Shown here in pieces: positions 55,020 through 61,639 of a stretch of DNA of 64,000 nucleotides. Source of the stretch: CAMYKD01 sp041617155 (GTDB taxonomy: Bacteria > Pseudomonadota > Alphaproteobacteria > Kiloniellales > JAKSDN01); the NCBI GenBank assembly GCA_041617155.1, contig JBFJPL010000007.1, positions 1 through 64,000 of the forward strand, given 5' to 3'. Position numbers and translations under genes: made by a program. Numbering within the stretch: position 1 is the first letter of the stretch; each line of letters opens with the position of its first letter. A model generated the notes under the pieces. The model had not been told where the DNA came from. It did no database searches and saw only the letters and a list, made by a program, of their open reading frames with translations.

Positions 55020-55056
55020 TAATACCAAAGGTCATTGATCATGACCTTTGGTATTA
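55020..55056. repeat. Perfect 16-bp inverted repeat between the ScfR-type gene and RR2
   Basis: TAATACCAAAGGTCAT (55020-55035) and its exact complement (55041-55056) flank TGATC. It starts 1-2 nt after the stop of the minus-strand regulator and ends just before the RR2 site. No T-run on either strand, so not a standard terminator. It may be an mRNA processing or attenuation structure, or a dispersed repeat element of the genome; its AT-rich composition contrasts with the neighbourhood. Confidence 0.75.
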
Positions 55057-55057
55057 A

Positions 55058-56620
55058 TCACCGTACGAGCGACGGGTAGGCCCGCTGCCGGCAATCATGC
55101 CGTTCACAGAGCCGGCAATGCAGCCCGACAGGCATGGCGATTTTGGCATCGTCAAATGCCAGGCCGTCGGCGTAGACCAGCTTTCGGGCGAACGACACCT
55201 CGCAGCCGATGCAGATCGCATAGTGACTGTCCGGCGCGCCAAAACCGTCGCCCGGCTTGGCGATATGCCTGGCGATATTGAGATAGGTCGTACCATCGGG
55301 CAGTCGGGCAATCTGCCGGTCAATCCGCCCCGGGTTCATGAAGGTCGCATGCACGTTCCAGCGCGGGCAGGCCCCGCCGTAGCGCGGAATCCGCAAGCCG
55401 GAGCCGTTGAACCGCTTGGAGATATTGCCGGCGATATCGACCCGCATGAAGTGGAACGGCACGCCTTCGTCACCCGGTCGCTGCAAGGTGGTCAAGCGGT
55501 GGCAGACCTGCTCGAAACTGGTCCCGAAACTCTGCGCTAACAGATCGATGTCGTGGCGTAGCTCTTCGGCAGCTGAGCGGAACGGCCGGTAAGGCATCAG
55601 CACGGCACCGGCGAAGTAGCCCGCAAGCATCCGGCGGTACATCTTTCGGGCGCCGGGTGTCGAGAGCACTGCCTGCTCCATATGCCGTTCGATCAGCCCC
55701 GGCATCGAGATCAGCGCGACCTGCTGAGCAACCTGGAAAGCCACGCTCCCGGCTGGCAAGTTTTTCGAAACTCGCAGGCCGCGCTGCCCGGCATCGAACT
55801 CGTCAGCGCGCGCCGCACCATTGTCGCCGGCCCCGAACGTGACCGTCAGGCCGCAATGCTCGGCGAGCGCGGTCCACAGGGCCTCCGGCGTGTCCGAGCT
55901 CGTGGCACCGATCTCCTGTCGAGCCCGCTCGGCGGCCACCTCGAACTCGGGAAAGTGGTTGTTGGCCCGGTGCACTGCATCGATGACTTCATCGCTCGGC
56001 GAGTCCGTGCCCCGCAGGCCACGCAAGCCGTCGCCGGTGATGAAATCGAACAGCTGGTTGACCAATTCGGTCAACTTTTCGCTTTCCTTCACCAGCACGC
56101 CGACGAACTGCCTACGCCGGTCCGCGGCCAGATCGACGTTGTCGTGCAGAATCTCGGCAAAAGACCGGATCGAGGTCAGCAGAGTCAGGAGCTGATGGCT
56201 CGATTCGGAAAGATAGGGATCCTGGGCGAGATGCTCGCTCAGGCCACGGATATCCTCGCTCACATTCCGATAGCTCCGGTAGAGCGTCAAGATCGCCCGA
56301 CACACGGCCGGCGCGGCCCCGACCAGTTCGTTCAACTCACTGTGCCTAAGCTTCAAATCGCCGAACAGCGGGTCGCTGAAGAGTTCCGTGATGTCGGCCA
56401 GCAGCCGCGCCTCCTCGTTGCCCGAGAAGGACTTGAGGTCGACCTGGAAGCGCTCCGACAGCTTCAGCAGAAGCGGCCGGTTGAGAGCCCGCTGGTTGTG
56501 CTCGATCAGATTGAGATAACTCGGCGATATCCCCAGTTGCGTCGCCATGGCAACCTGGGTCAGCCCATGCTCGTTGCGCAAGCGGCGCACCTTATTGCCC
56601 AGCATCGCCTGCCGCGGCAT
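55058..56620 (-). CDS. XRE/ScfR-type regulator with an embedded kinase-like DHp helix
   Basis: 520 aa. An N-terminal XRE helix-turn-helix (VRRLRNEHGLTQVAMATQLG, about 10-65) and a C-terminal short-chain fatty acyl regulator domain with the CIGCE and CRLCERHDC cysteine pairs. ScfR proteins (RamB, for example) control acetate/propionate genes. Unusually, residues 141-193 form a histidine-kinase-type dimerisation segment (SHQLLTLLTSIRSFAEILHDN) with a His at 142 but no ATPase domain. It matches the neighbouring kinase at about 30 of 53 positions without gaps. It is the first gene of the minus-strand operon and diverges from the symporter at 56878. Confidence 0.88.
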   Translation of the reverse strand: MPRQAMLGNKVRRLRNEHGLTQVAMATQLGISPSYLNLIEHNQRALNRPLLLKLSERFQVDLKSFSGNEEARLLADITELFSDPLFGDLKLRHSELNELVGAAPAVCRAILTLYRSYRNVSEDIRGLSEHLAQDPYLSESSHQLLTLLTSIRSFAEILHDNVDLAADRRRQFVGVLVKESEKLTELVNQLFDFITGDGLRGLRGTDSPSDEVIDAVHRANNHFPEFEVAAERARQEIGATSSDTPEALWTALAEHCGLTVTFGAGDNGAARADEFDAGQRGLRVSKNLPAGSVAFQVAQQVALISMPGLIERHMEQAVLSTPGARKMYRRMLAGYFAGAVLMPYRPFRSAAEELRHDIDLLAQSFGTSFEQVCHRLTTLQRPGDEGVPFHFMRVDIAGNISKRFNGSGLRIPRYGGACPRWNVHATFMNPGRIDRQIARLPDGTTYLNIARHIAKPGDGFGAPDSHYAICIGCEVSFARKLVYADGLAFDDAKIAMPVGLHCRLCERHDCRQRAYPSLVR

Positions 56621-56639
56621 CGTTCGCCTCCCTAGGCAG

Positions 56640-56690
56640 TATTTACTTGTTTACATGTTCTCGAATTTCGCTGTCGCAATATTTACAAAT
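56640..56690. promoter_or_regulatory. AT-rich TTTAC repeats between the regulator and symporter genes
   Basis: In the 257-nt divergent region, TATTTAC occurs at 56640-56646 and 56680-56686, and TTTAC again at 56650-56654 (8 bp after the first). The stretch is AT-rich against a GC-rich background. The TTTAC copies are candidate half-sites for the ScfR-type regulator, acting on both its own gene and the symporter. Repeats are seen; binding is inferred. Confidence 0.35.
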
Positions 56691-56778
56691 TTCGTCCGAT
56701 GGAACAATGCGATATTGACCGGCACCGAAGATTAACGAATAGTTAACCTTAGGAGCTATGTAAGCCCTTGAAATTTAT

Positions 56779-56804
56779 GTCGGCGCCCACTTGGACGCGC
56801 CGAC
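56779..56804 (+). promoter_or_regulatory. Hairpin in the symporter leader
   Basis: GTCGGCGC (56779-56786) pairs perfectly with GCGCCGAC (56797-56804) over a 10-nt loop, about 75 nt before the ATG at 56878. No T-run, so it is more likely an mRNA structure than a terminator. Confidence 0.4.
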
Positions 56805-56877
56805 GGGTCGAATCCGGTCCCGAGCCGTCAAGACCATCAAGAACAGGGTCGGGCCTACACGAAGGGGGACATCACCT

Positions 56878-58866
56878 ATGGAAGCCAAAGTTGTCTGGCT
56901 CTTTGTCTTCGTCGCGCTCTATTGGGCCTATTGCATCTTCTGGGGCATCAAGTCGGCGATGACGGCGAAGACCGCCTCTGATTACTTCATCGCCGGACGG
57001 CGTCTGTCGATCTGGGTCTTCATCCTGGCGGCGACGGCCACGTCGTTTTCCGGCTGGACCTTCATGGGCCATCCGGGCCTCGTCTACCGCGACGGGTTCC
57101 AATACGCCTATGCGTCGTTCTACACCATCACCATTCCCTTCACCGGCGTGATGTTCCTGAAGCGCCAGTGGATGCTGGGCAAGCGCTACGGCTACGTGAC
57201 GCCGGGCGAGATGCTGGCGGACTACTTCCGGGGCGATGCGATCCGCATCCTGGTCGTGCTGGTGGCGTTGTTGTTCTCGATCCCGTATCTCGGCGTGCAG
57301 CTGGGCGCCTCGGGCTTCCTGTTCAACGTGCTGACCGACGGCCTGATTCACGAGGAAGTGGGCATGTGGGTGCTGTCGCTGGTGGTGCTGATCTATGTCG
57401 CCTCGGGCGGTCTTCGGGCGGTGGCCTACGTGGACACTGTGCAGTGCATCCTGCTGGCGGTCGGCATTATGATCACGGGCGTCATCGCGCTCGATCTGGT
57501 CGGCGGCTGGGGCGCCCTGAACGAGGGCTTCGCGGCGATCGGCCGCTCGAACCTGGGCAAGTGGGGCGTCACGGAAGATGGCTACAACGCCTATCTCGCG
57601 ATTCCCGGCGTGATCCAGTTCACCGCGGGCCTGGGCAAGGAAACCCCGGTCGGCGGCTTGTGGACCGGCGTCATGTGTCTGACCTACATGTTCGCGCTCA
57701 TGGGCATCCAATCGGCGCCGGCCTTCTCGATGTGGGCGTTCGGCAACCAGAGCCCGAAGCCCTTCGCGCCGCAACAGGTCTGGGCCTCGTCGTTCTGCAT
57801 CGGCTTTATCCTGTTCTTCTTCACCGCCTTCCAGGGCATGGGCGCCCATCTGTTGGGCGGCAACCCGGCCTTTAACGAAGCCGGGCTGGTGATCAACGAG
57901 GTACTGAACGGCCAGGAGATCGCAGGCAAGCCGGACTCGCTGGTGCCGCGCTACTTCAACCAGATCGCCGACTCCCTGCCGTGGCTGGTCGGCCTGTTGG
58001 CGGTTTGTGCCCTCGCGGCCATGCAGTCGACCGGCGCGGCCTACATGTCCACGGCCGGCGGCATGCTGACCCGCGACCTCTATAAGCGCTATCTGAATCC
58101 GACGGCCAGCCACACGACCCAAAAACTGTTCGGGCGTGCCGGCGTCGCCTTCATCGTGCTGTCGGCGCTCTTGGTCGCGACCTTCTCGAAGGATGCGCTT
58201 GTTCTGCTGGGCGGTTTGGCGGTCGCCTTCGGCTTCCAGATGTGGCCGGCTCTGGCGGCGATCTGCTGGTTTCCCTGGATCACCCGTCAGGGCGCGACCT
58301 GGGGTCTGGCGGCCGGCCTGATCGGGGTGATCTTCACCGAGACCTTCGGTCAGCAAATCGCTGGCGTGCTCGGTATCGACCTGCCTTGGGGCCGCTGGCC
58401 CTGGACCATCCATTCGGCCGGCTGGGGCATAATCCTCAACCTCGCCGTTTGCATCCCGGTTTCGTACCTCACCCAGAACTCGGGGGATCTGGCTCACCGC
58501 ATGAAGTATCATAACTTCCTGCGCGAGCATGCCAGCCTGTCGCCCAGCAAGCGCGGACTGGTCCCGATCGCCTGGGGTGTGACCCTGGCCTGGATGTTCT
58601 TCGGCATCGGCCCGGGCGCGGTGATCGGCAACGACATCTTCGGCGCGCCGAACGCGGGCGTCGAGGGCTGGACCTTCGGCATTCCGTCGATCTGGGCCTG
58701 GCAGATCCTGTTCTGGCTGCTGGGAACCGCGATGATGTGGTTCCTGGCCTACAAGATGGAGATGTCGACCGTGCCCGATAAGGAGGTCGAGGCTCTGGTC
58801 GAGGATATCGGCGACGTCGTTCAGACCCCGGCCGCCCAGGCCGGAGCCGGCGGCGCGGGTCGATAA
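56878..58866 (+). CDS. Sodium:solute symporter (SSS/SLC5 family)
   Basis: 662-aa inner-membrane transporter from ATG 56878; AAGGGGG lies about 10 nt upstream, and an in-frame extension to 56791 has no site. About 13 membrane helices, SSS pattern ASDYFIAGRRLSIWVFILAATATSFSGWTFMGHPGLVYRDG and later CALAAMQSTGAAYMSTAGGMLTRDLYKRY. The substrate is not readable; divergence from an ScfR-type gene suggests a short-chain carboxylate such as acetate or propionate. A strong terminator follows. Confidence 0.88.
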   Translation: MEAKVVWLFVFVALYWAYCIFWGIKSAMTAKTASDYFIAGRRLSIWVFILAATATSFSGWTFMGHPGLVYRDGFQYAYASFYTITIPFTGVMFLKRQWMLGKRYGYVTPGEMLADYFRGDAIRILVVLVALLFSIPYLGVQLGASGFLFNVLTDGLIHEEVGMWVLSLVVLIYVASGGLRAVAYVDTVQCILLAVGIMITGVIALDLVGGWGALNEGFAAIGRSNLGKWGVTEDGYNAYLAIPGVIQFTAGLGKETPVGGLWTGVMCLTYMFALMGIQSAPAFSMWAFGNQSPKPFAPQQVWASSFCIGFILFFFTAFQGMGAHLLGGNPAFNEAGLVINEVLNGQEIAGKPDSLVPRYFNQIADSLPWLVGLLAVCALAAMQSTGAAYMSTAGGMLTRDLYKRYLNPTASHTTQKLFGRAGVAFIVLSALLVATFSKDALVLLGGLAVAFGFQMWPALAAICWFPWITRQGATWGLAAGLIGVIFTETFGQQIAGVLGIDLPWGRWPWTIHSAGWGIILNLAVCIPVSYLTQNSGDLAHRMKYHNFLREHASLSPSKRGLVPIAWGVTLAWMFFGIGPGAVIGNDIFGAPNAGVEGWTFGIPSIWAWQILFWLLGTAMMWFLAYKMEMSTVPDKEVEALVEDIGDVVQTPAAQAGAGGAGR

Positions 58867-58897
58867 CCTCGGTTCCTACATCAAGATCGGTACTTGC

Positions 58898-58930
58898 GGG
58901 GGAAGGATCATCCTTCCCCCTTTTTCTTTT
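58898..58930 (+). terminator. Strong rho-independent terminator of the symporter gene
   Basis: GGGGGAAGGA (58898-58907) and TCCTTCCCCC (58911-58920) form a perfect 10-bp stem with a 3-nt loop, followed at once by TTTTTCTTTT (58921-58930). It begins about 30 nt after the stop. Confidence 0.9.
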
Positions 58931-58956
58931 CGTGGCGCGTTTCTTTTCGTGGCGCG
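58923..58956. repeat. 17-bp perfect tandem duplication
   Basis: TTTCTTTTCGTGGCGCG occurs at 58923-58939 and again directly at 58940-58956, starting inside the T-run of the terminator. It looks like a slippage duplication. Confidence 0.85.
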
Positions 58957-59031
58957 CGGCGGCTTTGTCACGCCGGCTGCGGCTGCTAAAATCGCGCCCT
59001 CGTCATCGGAGGCGTGCGGGAATTCGAGAAG

Positions 59032-59271
59032 ATGGAAGCTTTCTTCGCCAGGGACTACCTGTGGCTTTGGACGCTGGTCCTGACCGCCGCCCTGTTCCTC
59101 CCGGTGCGGCAACTGATCTGGGTGATCTACATGCGCCGGGCTCAACGCCAGGCTACGATCGAGGAAGCTGAAGGCCAGCGCCTTAAAAAGCGGGCGACGG
59201 TCACGGCCGTCTTGATCTGCTTCGTATTCTCGGTGCTCTACACCCAGTACCTGTTTCAGGGGCAGCCATGA
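59032..59271 (+). CDS. Small two-helix membrane protein (79 aa)
   Basis: From ATG 59032 (GTG 59014 in frame has its site too close). Two hydrophobic helices (YLWLWTLVLTAALFLPVRQLIWVIYM and ATVTAVLICFVFSVLYTQYLF) flank a basic loop (RRAQRQATIEEAEGQRLKKR), so both ends probably face the periplasm. Its ATGA overlap with the TPR gene shows co-translation. I do not recognise the family. Confidence 0.7.
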   Translation: MEAFFARDYLWLWTLVLTAALFLPVRQLIWVIYMRRAQRQATIEEAEGQRLKKRATVTAVLICFVFSVLYTQYLFQGQP

Positions 59272-59879
59272 ATCCCCGGATCCTGCGTCGCTTTATCATC
59301 CTGATGGCGCTGCTGACCGCCGGCACCTTCATTTTCACCGATCTGCTCGACGATTTCATCACGCGGCCGCCGGGCGACATGGAAACCGAAATGGGCTCGA
59401 TCCGTTTGGAAGACGGTCTGTACGACGAGGCGCTGGATTTTTACGACCAGGCCCTCGATATCCAGCCCAACCACCGCGGGGCCTTGATGGGCCGAGCCCT
59501 GGTGTTCGTGCAAACCGAGCGCTACGACGAAGCCATCGCCGAACTGGACCACCTGATCGCCTATCTGTCGGAAAATCTCGCGCCCGACGATCCGACCGGC
59601 CAGCGCGCGCTCGCAGCGGCCTACGCCAACCGCGGCACGGTATTTGATCGGCGCGGCGAGTACCAGAGCGCCCTGGACAACTATGTCGAGTCGCTCAAAA
59701 TCGACCCGGAGCTAGGCGAGGGACCGGGGTTCATCCACAAGATCCTCTATGGCGCCGAAAAGGTCTCCTCGGTCCGCGGCCGGGCGCGCTACTTGTCCGA
59801 GCAGCTGCAGAAGCCGGAAGACGAACGGGTGCTCAGCATTCCCGAGCTCGACGCCAAGCAACGCATGTACAAGCCCTGA
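59268..59879 (+). CDS. Membrane-anchored TPR protein
   Basis: 203 aa. An N-terminal membrane helix (FIILMALLTAGTFIFTDLLDDF) precedes three or four TPR units (GSIRLEDGLYDEALDFYDQALDIQPN; YDEAIAELDHLIAYL; YANRGTVFDRRGEYQSALDNYVESLKIDPE). The TPR part should be periplasmic, acting as a scaffold. Coupled to the 79-aa membrane protein; together they may assist a membrane complex, possibly the symporter upstream, but the terminator between them argues for a separate transcript. Confidence 0.75.
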   Translation: MNPRILRRFIILMALLTAGTFIFTDLLDDFITRPPGDMETEMGSIRLEDGLYDEALDFYDQALDIQPNHRGALMGRALVFVQTERYDEAIAELDHLIAYLSENLAPDDPTGQRALAAAYANRGTVFDRRGEYQSALDNYVESLKIDPELGEGPGFIHKILYGAEKVSSVRGRARYLSEQLQKPEDERVLSIPELDAKQRMYKP

Positions 59880-59882
59880 GCC

Positions 59883-60092
59883 TCAGGGCCCGCCGAAGTT
59901 GACCACTCCCAGGACGTCCTGGAACAGCACCAGGAAGAAGAAAGTCGCGGCGATACAGCCGAACAGCATGCGCACCAAGTCTGTCTTGCCCTCGGCATCG
60001 CGGTAGCTGATGCCGTGCCAGGCGATGAAGGCGGTCACCGCCAGGAAGATGGCGTTGAGCGGGGTTTCCCACTCTCCAGCGAATTCGAACAT
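59883..60092 (-). CDS. Small membrane protein (69 aa), unknown
   Basis: From ATG 60092 (GTG 60101 also in frame). Two membrane helices, PLNAIFLAVTAFIAWHGISY and LFGCIAATFFFLVLFQDVLGVV. Length and topology suggest an accessory subunit; no family recognised. It lies 68 nt downstream of the next minus-strand gene, so they may be co-transcribed, and it converges on the TPR gene with only 3 nt between stops. Confidence 0.6.
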   Translation of the reverse strand: MFEFAGEWETPLNAIFLAVTAFIAWHGISYRDAEGKTDLVRMLFGCIAATFFFLVLFQDVLGVVNFGGP

Positions 60093-60160
60093 GCCCCTCA
60101 CCTGCCTCGGCCGCCCAGCGTCGGCCCTTTGCGGGTTCTAGCAGATGCTGCCGGCCACGC

Positions 60161-60625
60161 CTAGTGATCGGCGGGCAGCTCTTTTTCCTGGAAGTAGGGC
60201 GGCAGGATCGAGGTCGCCTTGCCGCCGGAAACCTCGCCGAGGAAGAGCGCCGCCACCAGCACCGCGGCCAGGACCAGACAGGCCATCGTGAAGTGGCGCA
60301 CCCCCTGGGGCACGTGGGTGACGTATTCCTGGTCAAAGCGGTGGTATTGCGGGTCGCTGCTGTCGATCAGGCCGATCTCGGCTTGGCGGATGATCCGCAT
60401 GGCGAATTTCTCGGCCCATTCGGGCACCCGACCGTGCAACATATGGATTTTGAACATCCGGTCGCTGATGTGGTCGGCCATCTCCTGGCCGTACCATTCC
60501 TGATAAGCGAGCTGAAGCACCTGGAACTCGCCGATCTGCAAGATGTTGGCCGCCTGGGCGATAGCCGATTTCTCCGGGTTCTCTTCCCGGTCGGGGCGCA
60601 TCAGAGTCTTCAACAGGCCGTTCAT
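60161..60625 (-). CDS. Conserved-looking protein with one C-terminal membrane helix (154 aa)
   Basis: ATG 60625 preceded by a weak CAGGTG; the upstream open frame is Arg-rich and non-coding in style. The N-terminal 110 residues are helical and soluble (EENPEKSAIAQAANILQIGEFQVLQLAYQEWYG), then a single membrane helix (FTMACLVLAAVLVAALFLGEV). The C-terminus should be periplasmic. Not recognised. It pairs with the 69-aa membrane protein downstream. Confidence 0.65.
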   Translation of the reverse strand: MNGLLKTLMRPDREENPEKSAIAQAANILQIGEFQVLQLAYQEWYGQEMADHISDRMFKIHMLHGRVPEWAEKFAMRIIRQAEIGLIDSSDPQYHRFDQEYVTHVPQGVRHFTMACLVLAAVLVAALFLGEVSGGKATSILPPYFQEKELPADH

Positions 60626-60716
60626 GGCGCGGCACCTGATTCTAACGGTCTGCGAGAGTACCACAGGTAACGCCCGGACCGGGTGCACAAGCTGTCGATT
60701 TTTTCTGGCCGCGCGC

Positions 60717-61520
60717 TTAGAGGGGCGGCGCGCTTGCTTCCAAGGCACTCGCCGGCGACCGCGCAGCGTGGCGTTTTGCGGAAGTTCGGGACAGCGCTTT
60801 CAGGTAGCCCTTGACCGCCGCCGAGTAACCCATCTGTAGCGCATCGGCAGCCAGCGCGTGGCCTATCGACACCTCCAGCAGCCACGGTAGGCCGGCGACC
60901 AGCTTGGGCAGGTTGTCGCGCGTGAGGTCGTGGCCGGCATTGAGGCCCAGGCCGTGCTTCCGCGCCGCCTCGGCCGCCGCTATGCAGCGACCCAGCTCGC
61001 GCGCCTCGGCCATTGTGCCGAAGGCCGCGGCATAGGGTTCGGTATATAGCTCGACCCGGTCGGCGCCGACCTCGCGGGCCAGCGCCACGACCTCGGGCTC
61101 GGCGTCGACGAACAGCGAGACCCGCATGCCCTGGTCCTTCAGCTCGCCGACCACGCGCGTGAGCAAATCCTCGTTCGCGGCGATGTCCCAGCCGTGGTCC
61201 GAGGTCACCGCATGGGGCTCGTCGGGCACCAGCGTGACCTGATCCGGCCGCACCTTGCCGACCAGCGCCAGGAACTCCGGCGTCGGGTTGCCCTCGACGT
61301 TGAACTCGACCGCCCCGCCGGTCACCTCGCTCAGCATCTGGGACAGCTCGAACACGTCGCTCCTGCGGATATGCCGCTCGTCAGGGCGCGGGTGAACCGT
61401 GATGCCGTGGGCGCCCGCCTCGATCACCGTACGCGCGGTCCCGATCACGCTGGGATAGCCGACCGTGCGCTGGTTGCGCAGCAGGGCCACCTTGTTGAGA
61501 TTGACGCTGAGCTTGGTCAT
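60717..61520 (-). CDS. pdxJ: Pyridoxine 5'-phosphate synthase
   Basis: Condenses 1-deoxy-D-xylulose 5-phosphate with aminoacetone phosphate to make pyridoxine phosphate (vitamin B6). 267 aa with family motifs at the start (LSVNLNKVALLRNQRTVGYPS), HPRPDERHIRRSDV, EFNVEGNP and LGLNAGHDLTRDN. The chain is about 25 residues longer than usual because of an Ala/Ser-rich tail. No ribosome-binding site is evident. It diverges from a PLP-linked MocR regulator across 106 nt holding two operator-like repeats. Confidence 0.95.
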   Translation of the reverse strand: MTKLSVNLNKVALLRNQRTVGYPSVIGTARTVIEAGAHGITVHPRPDERHIRRSDVFELSQMLSEVTGGAVEFNVEGNPTPEFLALVGKVRPDQVTLVPDEPHAVTSDHGWDIAANEDLLTRVVGELKDQGMRVSLFVDAEPEVVALAREVGADRVELYTEPYAAAFGTMAEARELGRCIAAAEAARKHGLGLNAGHDLTRDNLPKLVAGLPWLLEVSIGHALAADALQMGYSAAVKGYLKALSRTSAKRHAARSPASALEASAPPL

Positions 61521-61543
61521 GGGAGATTGGCCATTGCTTTCAA

Positions 61544-61562
61544 ATTGTTATCGGAACAATTT
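61544..61562. promoter_or_regulatory. MocR-type operator 1 (inverted repeat)
   Basis: ATTGTTATCGGAACAATTT: ATTGTT and AACAAT arms are inverted around a 5-nt centre; including flanks the arms extend to AAATTGTT / AACAATTT (61542-61562). The near-identical second copy lies 77 bp downstream. Its position 22 nt upstream of the pdxJ ATG, on the divergent side, suggests control of pdxJ. Confidence 0.6.
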
Positions 61563-61620
61563 CTTGTGGTGATCCGATCTTTGTAATAAAGTCGCGCTAC
61601 ACTTAGGTGTCAATAGCAAT

Positions 61621-61639
61621 ATTGTTATGCAAACAATCT
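61621..61639. promoter_or_regulatory. MocR-type operator 2, overlapping the regulator's start codon
   Basis: ATTGTTATGCAAACAATCT repeats operator 1 as ATTGTTATnnnAACAATyT. The ATG of the regulator (61627-61629) lies inside it, so binding would block its own expression. Centre-to-centre spacing of 77 bp (about seven helical turns) would allow looping. Repeats are seen; binding by the MocR protein is inferred. Confidence 0.6.
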
